DNA of 19,975 nucleotides from SAR202 cluster bacterium Io17-Chloro-G7 (GCA_002817055.1 MUCU01000016.1:1-19975), one strand, 5' to 3'. Positions 1 to 7,128 are shown, counted from the stretch's first letter. Numbers and translations: made by a program. The notes: generated by a model not told the origin, from the sequence alone.

Positions 1-68
1 ATACTGTGGCTTTCCTGCTCAACCAGTCCCAAGGGAATCCACCTTTGCAACTGTCGAAGTTGCTGGTA

Positions 69-90
69 TAAAAATACCCGCACATCGGGT
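69..90 (-). terminator. Possible intrinsic terminator after the membrane-protein gene
   Basis: Read on the minus strand, ACCCG-ATGTG-CGGGT forms a 5-bp stem with a 5-nt loop and is followed by A and five T residues. It begins four bases past the stop codon of the 94-1047 gene, where a terminator is expected. The stem is short, so termination may be leaky. Confidence 0.45.
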
Positions 91-93
91 TAG

Positions 94-1047
94 CTAGGGT
101 CGTGTTCGTTGGGACTCGATTTGCTCGACCAAGAATTGGAGGTCCCGCAACACTTCGTTGACGGTGTCGGGAGCGATCCTGGTGAATTCTAATCCCTCGC
201 TTTGGGAAAGCCCGCTCAGGTCCAGGTTCAACTCCGCTTGAACGTCGCCTGAAGCGTCTTGGAGCTTTAATCCATAGTAGACTAAGGACCGCCTGGTATC
301 AGTGGAAAGCATGCTGGGCCCAACGGGCAGTACGTATTGCTGGTTGAGGCTAATGCTCCCCTCTTCTTTGTTGAAGAACAATGTGCGGGTCGACCCATCG
401 GGGTAATTTAGACGCACCTCGGCGTTCTGTAGGTCGCTTCCCTTCGTGTAATTGTCTACCCTAACGGTGCTTAGGATGGTTTCCAAATTATCGTCATACT
501 GAGCGAAGAAAAGGGTAATGTCCTTTGTCTCGGTATCGACTTGGAAAGTATACCAATTCCTGACCAACTCCCCATGAGGGTACTTAAGTGCTGCTAGCCC
601 TTCTTCCAGTATCTCGCCGAAAACAGCTTCGGGGAATACCTTGGGCATTGAAGCTGAACTGGCCTGTACTGTCGGAGCTGGCGTGGGTTGAGGGTTGGAT
701 TCTTCATCCGCCTCCGCTGCGGCTGAATCGGTGCTGGCTGACGTATCCTCAGCAATGTCCGGTGCTGGAGTTGGCTCCGGTGCTGGTGTCGGGTCGGGAA
801 CGGCGGTGGGTGCTGGCTTCGGGGTTGCCGGGGCAGCCGAAGTCACAGTTAGATTGTCGCTAGTCGGGGCCGTGGAGACGGTGGCTTGGGCACCAGCGTC
901 TTCGGCGTCTTTCGCCGATATGGGGTCAGACCCTCCGTAGAAAAGATAACCCACAACAACTGCCGCAACGGCAACTATGCCGATCGTAGCAATTGCGATA
1001 TGTTTTTTGGTGCTGCGCCCTTCTGGCGCTCTGGAAACTCTCATCAT
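94..1047 (-). CDS. Single-pass membrane protein with Pro/Thr/Ala linker, unknown function
   Basis: I do not recognise the family. The 317-residue protein has a short basic N-terminus (residues 1-15) and one hydrophobic segment at about 16-35, rich in Ala, Val and Ile. A low-complexity linker at about 45-130 is dominated by Ala, Pro, Thr, Ser and Asp/Glu with repeated PTPAPEP-like units. A compact C-terminal domain (about 135-317) looks mostly beta-stranded and has several Tyr-Asp and Asp-Gly turns. The positive-inside rule predicts a cytoplasmic N-terminus and an exported C-terminal domain on a stalk. The start is a double ATG with AAGGGTG about 4 nt upstream on the minus strand. It lies 173 bp downstream of the CetZ/FtsZ-like gene on the same strand and may be co-transcribed with it, so a membrane partner of that GTPase is possible but unproven. 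A surface-exposed or periplasmic sensor domain is an alternative. Confidence 0.8.
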   Translation of the reverse strand: MMRVSRAPEGRSTKKHIAIATIGIVAVAAVVVGYLFYGGSDPISAKDAEDAGAQATVSTAPTSDNLTVTSAAPATPKPAPTAVPDPTPAPEPTPAPDIAEDTSASTDSAAAEADEESNPQPTPAPTVQASSASMPKVFPEAVFGEILEEGLAALKYPHGELVRNWYTFQVDTETKDITLFFAQYDDNLETILSTVRVDNYTKGSDLQNAEVRLNYPDGSTRTLFFNKEEGSISLNQQYVLPVGPSMLSTDTRRSLVYYGLKLQDASGDVQAELNLDLSGLSQSEGLEFTRIAPDTVNEVLRDLQFLVEQIESQRTRP

Positions 1048-1096
1048 TCACACCCTTGGTGGCCCGGTTGCTGCCAGGGCCTTGATTCTCGTTATT

Positions 1097-1121
1097 ACCG
1101 AGCTCGCGAACCGAGCTCGGT
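1097..1121. repeat. Perfect 10-bp inverted repeat between two minus-strand genes
   Basis: ACCGAGCTCG (1097-1106), a 5-nt CGAAC loop and CGAGCTCGGT (1112-1121) form a GC-rich perfect hairpin on either strand. It lies in the 173-bp gap between the GTPase gene and the membrane-protein gene. No T-run follows on either side, so it is not a normal terminator. A processing site, an mRNA-stabilising hairpin that lowers downstream expression, or a protein-binding operator all fit. Confidence 0.5.
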
Positions 1122-1220
1122 TGCTAGAATCCCTTGCCAAATATGAACATTGGGTTTGATTAATTGGATTAAATATTAATAGTGCTGGAACTCGCCCACT
1201 ATTTGTTAAAGGCCGCTTAG

Positions 1221-2477
1221 TTAAAGGTCGGGCAGCAGAGTTGCCGCTTTGGAGGTTTCATGCCAATCATTAAGTCGCCCTATCTTCTTGGCTTTCGTAT
1301 CATCCATCATTTTGGTTGCTTCAATATAGAACGACTCGATCATATCCATGGTGGCGCCCTTTCCGATATTTGAAACTATGACCGTTACGCTGATGGTGTC
1401 GGATGTCCTGCCTGGGTATGTGCCCTTTCGACGACCGGCGCCCGGCACTTTTTCGGACAGGATATTGTCCATCATTTCCACGATCTCTTCGGTTGCTTCA
1501 TGGTCAGGGCCAGCGAACAGACCAAGAACATGTTGGGCATCGTATCTAGACGTTCCGTTTTCCCACAGTTCGCAGTCCACTGAAAGGTCTCCCAACGCAC
1601 GGTTCAATACGTTGGAGGCTCTTTCAATCTGCTCCTTCGACGTAGCAAAGTGTTTGCGGCCCGAACCCCCACCTCTAATCCGATCGAATAAAGAGAGGGA
1701 GCGCTTGGGCACCTGTGTTTGACTTACGCCTATGGCTACAGGCCCGCGCAGGATACGGATCACATCGTTGGCGTCCAACACCTCGCCTATAAACCTGCGG
1801 TCGGTTTCCTCTCCGACGCACAGGATATCCATGAAAGAGTCGGCAATCCTCCGGTTAATAAGGTCGTAGTTCTGGGACATAGACTCGTTGCTTTTGACGA
1901 ACTTCTGGTTGTCAATCAAGAACACAGCATCGGCCTGAGAGTTCTCCATGACTTTTTTCAGGCAGGTAGCGGTGTTGACCATGCTGTCCGGGTCGTCATA
2001 CTGGTTGGCAAATGGAAGCACCAGCATGGCATACACGGGTTTGTGAAAGGCATCCTTCAATACGTCAATGATCACGCCCACCGATCCCGAACCCGTACCG
2101 CCTGCGGTTGTGGCGATGACCATGATCGCATCGGCATGAGGGATATCACCGTGTTCGCGAATCGTCGCGATGATCTTCTTGGCGTCTTTTCGCGCTTGCT
2201 CTGCGCCATCCGCATTAACCTTGCCAGCCCCGCGCCCTCTGAACTCGTCGGTGGTGCCCAGCAGGATCGTGTGGTCTTCGGTATGAGGGATGTGTTTCAA
2301 TCCATAAAGGTCCCCAGCTCCCAGGTTTATAGCAAATACGCCCCGTTCGATGGGGTCGTTCTCCCCACCGGTAAAGATACGAATATGCCTGTTCTTCCAC
2401 ACCCACTTCCCCAGCACAACAAACTCGTCGGCAATATTTGACCCACCTTGTCCGGTCCCAACGACGACAAGCTTCAT
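1221..2477 (-). CDS. Tubulin/FtsZ-superfamily GTPase, CetZ-like
   Basis: This 418-residue protein has the full tubulin-superfamily plan. A nucleotide-binding start is at 4-14 (VVVGTGQGGSN). A T3-like loop with GRGAGKVNADG spans 81-91. The signature GGTGSGS is at 126-132. A helix-6/7 segment NYDLINRRIA is at 203-212. A T7-like loop at 233-241 (VLDANDVIR) keeps two Asp residues (235, 238) in the FtsZ D-x-x-D spacing, so GTP hydrolysis in a polymer looks feasible. A second domain ends near 380-400 with ISVTVIVSNIG, matching the FtsZ/CetZ activation domain. From family knowledge, AINLGAGDLYGLKHIP, the LLG...GRGAG block and the IDNQKF...ESMSQNYDLIN block resemble archaeal CetZ more than FtsZ. The FtsZ disordered tail and C-terminal membrane peptide are missing. 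The ATG has a perfect AAGGAGG 5 nt upstream. It is probably cytoplasmic and could act in shape or membrane remodelling. The FtsZ-like (FtsZl) families are the main alternative. Confidence 0.88.
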   Translation of the reverse strand: MKLVVVGTGQGGSNIADEFVVLGKWVWKNRHIRIFTGGENDPIERGVFAINLGAGDLYGLKHIPHTEDHTILLGTTDEFRGRGAGKVNADGAEQARKDAKKIIATIREHGDIPHADAIMVIATTAGGTGSGSVGVIIDVLKDAFHKPVYAMLVLPFANQYDDPDSMVNTATCLKKVMENSQADAVFLIDNQKFVKSNESMSQNYDLINRRIADSFMDILCVGEETDRRFIGEVLDANDVIRILRGPVAIGVSQTQVPKRSLSLFDRIRGGGSGRKHFATSKEQIERASNVLNRALGDLSVDCELWENGTSRYDAQHVLGLFAGPDHEATEEIVEMMDNILSEKVPGAGRRKGTYPGRTSDTISVTVIVSNIGKGATMDMIESFYIEATKMMDDTKAKKIGRLNDWHETSKAATLLPDL

Positions 2478-2576
2478 GCTATCCTCCTTGTCAAAAATTT
2501 CAGGTGGCCATGTAAGACCAAGCCGGGCGCCTCTTTTGGGACGCTTAAAATAATTTTAGGCCACACTCGCCTTGCC

Positions 2577-2626
2577 AGAGCTTTGGTTAATTGACCAAGA
2601 ATGGCCAAATCTTTAAAAAAAGCTCT
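2577..2626. promoter_or_regulatory. Nested inverted repeats upstream of the CetZ-like gene
   Basis: An outer pair AGAGCTTT (2577-2584) / AAAGCTCT (2619-2626) encloses an inner near-palindrome TTGGT-TAATTG-ACCAA (2583-2598). The element lies about 100-150 bp upstream of the GTPase start, in the expected leader or promoter zone. An AT-rich TATATAA stretch just beyond it (about 2633-2639) could hold a -10 box on the minus strand, but I find no convincing -35. It could be an operator or leader structure; chance is possible in AT-rich DNA. Confidence 0.3.
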
Positions 2627-2983
2627 TACTTTATATAACGTTTGAATTTCGAGCCTTAGTGATTTTTTATGGTAGGCCTGAACCGCATTTTTATGGGGAG
2701 CAGCGCCAGACTGAGATGAACAACACACGATAGACAACACGCGGTGCAATGACCGTCATGAGGAATCGGTAGTCGGTAGAAGGTAAACGGTAAGTGGCAA
2801 TGAGGTGAGTGGCATGAGGTAAACTCTTCACCGTGTTCCTGTCAAGGGTATTAAATCCCGTTCCAAATTGAGTTTTATGTCGCGCGATTTAAACCTCAAG
2901 GCTTATCCTGATATTTTTGATCAATCTAGCCGTTAACCATGGTGGACACCGGTCTACACCGGTGGCTTCCGAAACGAGTTGAG

Positions 2984-3013
2984 TTGACTCGCCAGGATCG
3001 TGGCTGCTATATA
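2984..3013 (+). promoter_or_regulatory. Predicted sigma70-type promoter with overlapping inverted repeat
   Basis: TTGACT (2984-2989) and TATATA (3008-3013) are separated by 18 bp, close to housekeeping consensus. An inverted repeat CGAGT...ACTCG (2975-2979 / 2987-2991) overlaps the -35 box and could be an operator. Transcription would run toward the XRE regulator at 3401, leaving a leader of roughly 380 nt. Confidence 0.45.
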
Positions 3014-3170
3014 AGAGAAACGGTGTGGCCGCTGTGGAGCAATGATTCTGGGGTATCACAAACAATTTAAAATCAATCGCATGGGTTGTTTGGGGAATTT
3101 ATACTCTCTGATTTTTACGCTTGCTGATATCGATGCTTTGCTTATGGTCCGCATACGGATTTTGCTGATG

Positions 3171-3191
3171 TGTTGATCTCGCAGATCAACA
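3171..3191. repeat. Perfect palindrome with 9-bp arms, possible operator
   Basis: TGTTGATCT (3171-3179), CGC, AGATCAACA (3183-3191) is an exact inverted repeat centred 210-220 bp upstream of the XRE gene. Small Cro/CI-type repressors often bind such dyads upstream of their own gene, so autoregulation is a reasonable inference. As RNA it would form a 9-bp hairpin with a 3-nt loop but lacks a following T-run. Confidence 0.5.
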
Positions 3192-3224
3192 TACCTAAAA
3201 TAGATATAGGAGTACAAACTTGTT

Positions 3225-3244
3225 TTTGTCACAAATTTGTCACA
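3225..3244 (+). repeat. Two 9-bp direct repeats spaced one helical turn
   Basis: TTTGTCACA occurs at 3225-3233 and again at 3236-3244, an 11-bp period, so both copies face the same side of the helix. This is typical of a tandem activator or repressor site. It lies between the palindrome at 3171 and the XRE gene. The binding protein is unknown. Confidence 0.4.
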
Positions 3245-3400
3245 TAATGCAATGGATGGGGCCTGCGTTGCTGACAGATGGGTTTAATTGTCGCGGAACC
3301 ATCCCGGCCGCCGCAGGCAAATTCTTGGTTTGCAAACCCGGTGCGAAACAAAATACGACGAGGTTTAAAGGAGCCTGCCTCCGGCGCAGCCGAAGTGTAG

Positions 3401-3799
3401 GTGAAGAATGATTTAATGAGAATTAAAAAGATTGGGTTGCCAGGCTTGGGACCTCGGCTGAAAGAAGCACGGAACAAGGTCGGCATGACGCAAGAGGCCG
3501 TCGCCGAGACAATTGGCGTTTCGTGGATGACAGTGCACCGGTGGGAGCACGAGCAGCGAACCATATCAGAGGATAAACTGGAACGGCTCAGCCAGTTGTA
3601 TGGTAAGACCATGCGATGGTTTCTGACGGTTGAAGAGGGCGACCTCGACCCGCCCGATGTGCGTTCAGATGCGGCGAGGCGTATCTATCATAAAGTCGCC
3701 GACGCTCCTCTCAAGTACCACTCCATGTTGGAGAAGGTGGTTGGGGAGTTGCTGGAAGGGTTGGAATCAACTGAGGGAATCAGTAACAGCGGGCGCTAA
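3401..3799 (+). CDS. XRE-family (Cro/CI-type) transcriptional regulator
   Basis: The 132-residue protein carries a helix-turn-helix at about residues 15-72. LKEARNKVGMTQEAVAETIG is the first half and VSWMTVHRWEHEQRTIS the recognition-helix half, with a Trp-Glu after the recognition helix as in lambda-repressor-like domains. A C-terminal region (about 85-125) is predicted helical and may dimerise; no peptidase, metal-binding or toxin-antitoxin partner domain is visible. The reading frame is closed by a TAG immediately before the GTG at 3401, so translation starts there (GAAG 5 nt upstream) or at ATG 3416 (GAAG 9 nt upstream). It is a single gene facing a convergent thioredoxin-like gene. The repeats upstream suggest self-regulation. 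Its other targets are unknown. Confidence 0.85.
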   Translation: MKNDLMRIKKIGLPGLGPRLKEARNKVGMTQEAVAETIGVSWMTVHRWEHEQRTISEDKLERLSQLYGKTMRWFLTVEEGDLDPPDVRSDAARRIYHKVADAPLKYHSMLEKVVGELLEGLESTEGISNSGR

Positions 3800-3939
3800 C
3801 ATTTGGCGTTAGGCAATTCCCGATGGTAAATTTCCCGCCATCAATTCCGGCTAATTTACTTGTGTAATACCTCCTGTCCTAACAGGGACTAATGGTCTGG
3901 CGCTATGATTTACAGCTAGATGATCTAGAGCTTAGTTAT

Positions 3940-4899
3940 CTAGAGTCCGGTCAGAGCTTCGGTTAGGGCTTCATCCAATTCATCCAATGTGGCAAACCCC
4001 TCAAACTTGTGGGCTATGCGACCGTCTGCCCCCAGAACGAAGGTCCAAGATTCATTGAACCAGTGGGGAATCTTGCTGAGTCCCCATGCATCGACCAAGG
4101 GATGGAATACCGCCTTGGTCAAATCCCCTTGGATTTCGTGGGGATTGTCGTAAAGTTCAACGTGAATAAAATTCGCCTCCCCAACGTGCCGCTCCTTTAA
4201 CTCCGACACCGTGTCTACTTGAGGCCCGCAAGTGGGGCTGGTGCAAAAGGCTGGTGTGGCAAACACGATAACCGTGGGCCGCCCGGTGATAATGGCGTCG
4301 CCGATGGTCAACTGATAAAGATCCGGGTCAGGGGTGAAGTCTGTTGTCAGCTCCCCTAAACTGCTCACCGAGTGCACTGTCTTGTTTAGGCTCAGCGGTG
4401 GAATAGAGCCAATCTCAGGGACTGTAACCCTTTCGAGCACATCAACCGAGATTTTCCCTTGTACCGGGCCGTCTGGACCGATTACATCGATCTCTAGATT
4501 CCATAGGCCAGCCTTCTCAAAGGTCATCTCGGTGGAATAGGCACCCCGGACACCGTAGGGCCACAAATGAAATTCTGCTCGCTTCGATTCACCCCTTGCC
4601 TGGCCTTCGCCTTGGTATGTGGATGAAACGGTGGCTTCTGGGGCTTTGATCAACGATTGAGACGTGGTCAACAGAAATGAGACCCTTTGAGTCCCGATCC
4701 GAAGTTGAGTCGTGGCCATTATAGGCACAATCTCCCCTTCGCTGGGCCGAGTCAATACTGTGATTGGGGCGATAGTGGGGATTGGTTTCGCGGTTGCCAC
4801 GGCGCCGCATGCAATGGCCAAGATTGTTGCCAGGGCTGTCAGTGCGAAAATCCCCCGCGTAATTAAAAAACGGCGCTCGCCCAATAACCGGCACTTCAT
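3940..4899 (-). CDS. Thioredoxin-fold lipoprotein with CxxxxC motif
   Basis: This is a secreted protein of 319 residues. The N-terminus is basic, followed by a hydrophobic segment ending LAIAC, a somewhat non-standard lipobox, so lipid attachment is likely but not certain. Residues about 45-160 look like an immunoglobulin-type beta domain that includes GLWNLEIDVIGPDG. Residues about 185-319 are thioredoxin-like: TVIVFATPAFCTSPTCGP places two cysteines at 219 and 224, and HWFNESWTFVLGADGRIAHKF matches the later strands. The CxxxxC spacing differs from thioredoxin CxxC and from Sco1 CxxxC, so the role could be thiol exchange or metal delivery. I chose ATG 4899 because GAGGA lies about 7 nt upstream; an in-frame TTG at 4932 would add 11 residues. 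It lies 73 bp downstream of the TlpA-like gene on the same strand, so co-transcription is likely. Confidence 0.82.
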   Translation of the reverse strand: MKCRLLGERRFLITRGIFALTALATILAIACGAVATAKPIPTIAPITVLTRPSEGEIVPIMATTQLRIGTQRVSFLLTTSQSLIKAPEATVSSTYQGEGQARGESKRAEFHLWPYGVRGAYSTEMTFEKAGLWNLEIDVIGPDGPVQGKISVDVLERVTVPEIGSIPPLSLNKTVHSVSSLGELTTDFTPDPDLYQLTIGDAIITGRPTVIVFATPAFCTSPTCGPQVDTVSELKERHVGEANFIHVELYDNPHEIQGDLTKAVFHPLVDAWGLSKIPHWFNESWTFVLGADGRIAHKFEGFATLDELDEALTEALTGL

Positions 4900-4972
4900 C
4901 AGTAATCCTCGTTTTAATGCCGTTCTGTTCAATTACCCCCCAATGCTCTATTAAATATGACCTCCACCAAAT

Positions 4973-6442
4973 CTATGGGCCTTGGGCGTATGCGCCAAAG
5001 GTGAAAGCAAAGAAAGCGAAGTCGCTCGAGTTGGAGCTGAGCTTGAGTTCGTGGCCGCCAAACTCGGGCAAAGCCACCACCTCGTACAAACGCGGCTCAT
5101 CAACCCTAAAGAAGCTGCGGCCTCCCTCAACAATTAAATCGGCGCCAGCCTCCTCAGATGTCAAAGGCCGGCCATCAATTGTAACTTGAACCTCAAACGG
5201 CGGTCCGCCCTCTGGGTCTATCACGGCGTTGATGCTGGTTGCGAAAAATTTCAGTGCAATGTAGTCAGAATAGTCCTGGGTCTCCCGGGCGTGCTTCAAC
5301 TTTTCATCGCCGTTGGTCCAAAGGCCATTTAAATAAACGAACTGGTTCTGGTGGTCGCCCGGGTCAACATATTCCAAGGTCTGATTAGCGCCATCGTAGT
5401 ATTCAGTGTGGGCCACGTAAATACCCTGGCTTGAAGAGTTCCGCCGGAAGCCTCCATAAATCTCTCGGGTAATTCGGGTCGATTGGTCGCTTGAATACGC
5501 CCTGTTGTCAGCTACAGGCTCTTCGACAGTGCTTATTTTCACATCGCCCAGCGATGCTCCCGATTCTTCCAAGAGATTTCTAATCTGTTCTTCCGTTTCG
5601 ATGTAGGCGCCTTCCCCGAAATGGGTGTAACGGACGATGCCTTTGTCGTCGACCAGGTACTTTGCTGGCCAGAACCGGTTGCTATAGGCGGACCACGTAC
5701 CGAAGTCGTTATCCTGGGCGATGGGCCAGGTCAGGTTGTTTTCCGTTAGGCTAGCCTCCACGTTCGCTGTCACTTTTTCGAAATCGAACTCGGGGGTATG
5801 GACTCCAACGATCACTAATCCTTTGTCCTTGTATTTGTCATTCCATTCCCTCAAGTAAGTAAAGGTTCGAATGCAATTGACGCAGGTATAGGTCCAAAAA
5901 TCTATCAGAACCACCTTCCCTTTGAGCTCCTCCATGACCAGCGGCTGAGAGTTGATCCAATTGGAGATTCCCGTAAATTCCGGAGCCTGGTCACCCACCA
6001 TCCCACCGACCTGCCCGGTGGTGGGTAGCGAGATGGGCTCCGATGTTTCAGCCGGTTCGCTCAGTTTACTCAGTTCACTGCTCACTGGGGCCTGAGTCGG
6101 ATCCGTGGCCGGAGATTGACCGTCCTGCGGCGGGCTGGCTGTCGTCGGATTAATCGGGGACTTGGCGACAGTGTCTGAATTGGTCGCCAGCTCTGTAGCC
6201 GCCGAGTTAATTGACCCTGAGCCATTGGACGCTGAGCTAGCGGCTGCAGGGCCAGTTGACGTTGAGCTAGGAGGCGCATCTGTGCGGGCCGCCGTTCCGC
6301 CCGACTGGGATTGGGAGTCGCCGGAATTTGAAGCTGTCGATCCGCCGTTGCCTTCCCCTCCGCACGCCGCTATGAGGAAGGTGATAACCGCAAAAGCTGC
6401 GACTAGAATTGGTCCTCTTAGAATTTTATTTAAAGCCAACAA
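4973..6442 (-). CDS. TlpA/DipZ-like thioredoxin lipoprotein
   Basis: The signal peptide ends in FLIAAC followed by GGEGN, a good lipobox. A Ser/Thr/Ala/Pro-rich linker spans about residues 35-140. A TlpA-type thioredoxin domain follows at about 150-300, with VVLIDFWTYTCVNCIRTF giving catalytic cysteines 187 and 190 and FWPAKYLVDDKG the cis-Pro region. The last 150 residues (from about AYSSDQSTRIT onward, with GGHELKL near the end) match the beta-sandwich module after the thioredoxin domain in mycobacterial DipZ, by my recall of that family. The membrane CcdA part of DipZ is absent. Function: extracytoplasmic disulfide reduction or exchange, perhaps with cytochrome c or metal-centre assembly. 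I chose TTG 6442 because AGGA lies 6 nt upstream and it gives a normal-length signal peptide; the frame stays open to TTG 6556. Confidence 0.88.
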   Translation of the reverse strand: MLALNKILRGPILVAAFAVITFLIAACGGEGNGGSTASNSGDSQSQSGGTAARTDAPPSSTSTGPAAASSASNGSGSINSAATELATNSDTVAKSPINPTTASPPQDGQSPATDPTQAPVSSELSKLSEPAETSEPISLPTTGQVGGMVGDQAPEFTGISNWINSQPLVMEELKGKVVLIDFWTYTCVNCIRTFTYLREWNDKYKDKGLVIVGVHTPEFDFEKVTANVEASLTENNLTWPIAQDNDFGTWSAYSNRFWPAKYLVDDKGIVRYTHFGEGAYIETEEQIRNLLEESGASLGDVKISTVEEPVADNRAYSSDQSTRITREIYGGFRRNSSSQGIYVAHTEYYDGANQTLEYVDPGDHQNQFVYLNGLWTNGDEKLKHARETQDYSDYIALKFFATSINAVIDPEGGPPFEVQVTIDGRPLTSEEAGADLIVEGGRSFFRVDEPRLYEVVALPEFGGHELKLSSNSSDFAFFAFTFGAYAQGP

Positions 6443-6544
6443 AATCGTTCCTATCGCTAGTATTAGATTTTTGGAATCTTGTGCGGGATTTAAGTTAAGC
6501 TGGTTTACCCAAATGCCTGGAAAAAGAGATATTATTTGTTGTGG

Positions 6545-6599
6545 GTCGGGCCCCAATCACATCAGTTGTTCACATCAGTTGTAGGGAATACGGCCCGAC
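6545..6599. repeat. 13-bp tandem duplication enclosed by 8-bp inverted repeats
   Basis: TCACATCAGTTGT occurs twice without a gap (6557-6569 and 6570-6582). GTCGGGCC (6545-6552) and its exact complement GGCCCGAC (6592-6599) enclose the pair. The element sits about 105-155 bp upstream of the TlpA-like start, in its likely promoter zone. It may be a tandem operator or a small insertion footprint. Confidence 0.5.
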
Positions 6600-6734
6600 G
6601 GCATTATTTGGATGTAGTGCGGACCGCCCGGCCGGTCGACAGATAGACTAATTCAGACTCTAGCGGTTTGCCAGCAGTGGGTATATTAGAGGTACCGTCA
6701 CTTGGTCAAACATAAATGAACTGGGTCGACGTCG

Positions 6735-6761
6735 GGCTAGCCCAAAACTAGCCTAATTTTT
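6735..6761 (+). terminator. Orphan terminator-like hairpin on the plus strand
   Basis: GGCTAG (6735-6740), CCCAAAA loop and CTAGCC (6748-6753) form a 6-bp stem, followed by TAATTTTT. This is intrinsic-terminator geometry on the plus strand, yet no plus-strand gene lies upstream until 3799. It might end a small RNA or an antisense transcript, or be chance. Confidence 0.35.
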
Positions 6762-7128
6762 CTGAACATAATCATTTTAGAACAATGACGACGAATCAAT
6801 TCTGGGTAGACCAACGGCTTGATGGAATGGCGTAGTCTCACTAAAGTAGTTGAGAGCATCCAAGACCAGCGGCTGGGCGGGGGGGCGCTTAATATTTTCG
6901 CCCAGGGATATGAAGGCCTTTGCGTTTACTTTGTCTTGCTTATGTCTGGCTTAAGGAATGTGAAAGAACGTGAAACCTTGATTCGGCTACTGAACAGTTC
7001 GTCCGACTATTATGTCTAGACACAAACGTATCGATAGGAACATGAATATCCACCCCTAGAAGGAAGGATGGGAAACCAATAAGTTGGGGCAAAGAGTGGA
7101 GGGCCGAGATGTGGAGAGGGCACAGACT

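Larger units (their letters stand above)
2478..3400. other. 923-bp gene-free regulatory stretch
   Basis: I see no convincing gene of normal size here. The stretch holds the nested repeats upstream of the CetZ-like gene and, at about 2766-2825, a degenerate array of GGTA/GTGG-like heptamers (for example CGGTAGTCGGTAGAAGGTAA). An inverted repeat CACCGGT-CTAC-ACCGGTG is at 2947-2964. A predicted plus-strand promoter follows, then a perfect 9-bp-arm palindrome and a pair of 9-bp direct repeats. A 44-codon open frame (3042-3176) lies just after the promoter but has a badly spaced ribosome site. The density of operator-like motifs suggests control of the downstream XRE repressor gene. Confidence 0.5.
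6443..7128. other. 686-bp gene-free stretch between divergent genes
   Basis: It lies between the TlpA-like gene (minus) and the alkyltransferase gene (plus), so promoters for both should be here. I can point to the repeat cluster at 6545-6599, a terminator-like hairpin at 6735-6761 and a 10-bp palindrome TGTCTAGACA at 7013-7022. The one longer open frame (6819-7019) has no ribosome site and no protein-like composition. Its strong AAGGAAGG at about 7062-7069 is followed too closely by ATG 7069, which would encode only four residues. Confidence 0.45.

Noticed and set aside
2474..2749. 91-codon minus-strand frame overlapping the CetZ-like start by ATGA
   Set aside because: The overlap looks like translational coupling, but the peptide has random composition, no ribosome site, and covers the GTPase gene's own leader repeats.
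2766..2825. GGTA/GTGG-rich repeats resembling a CRISPR or VNTR
   Set aside because: Units are degenerate and short with no constant spacer length; at most a decayed simple repeat.
3826..3859. GTAAATT...AATTTAC inverted repeat between the XRE and thioredoxin genes
   Set aside because: A 20-nt loop, AT-only arms and no T-run make it a poor terminator; likely chance.
6819..7019. 66-codon plus-strand frame before the alkyltransferase
   Set aside because: No ribosome site, no protein-like pattern, not close to a promoter I can support.
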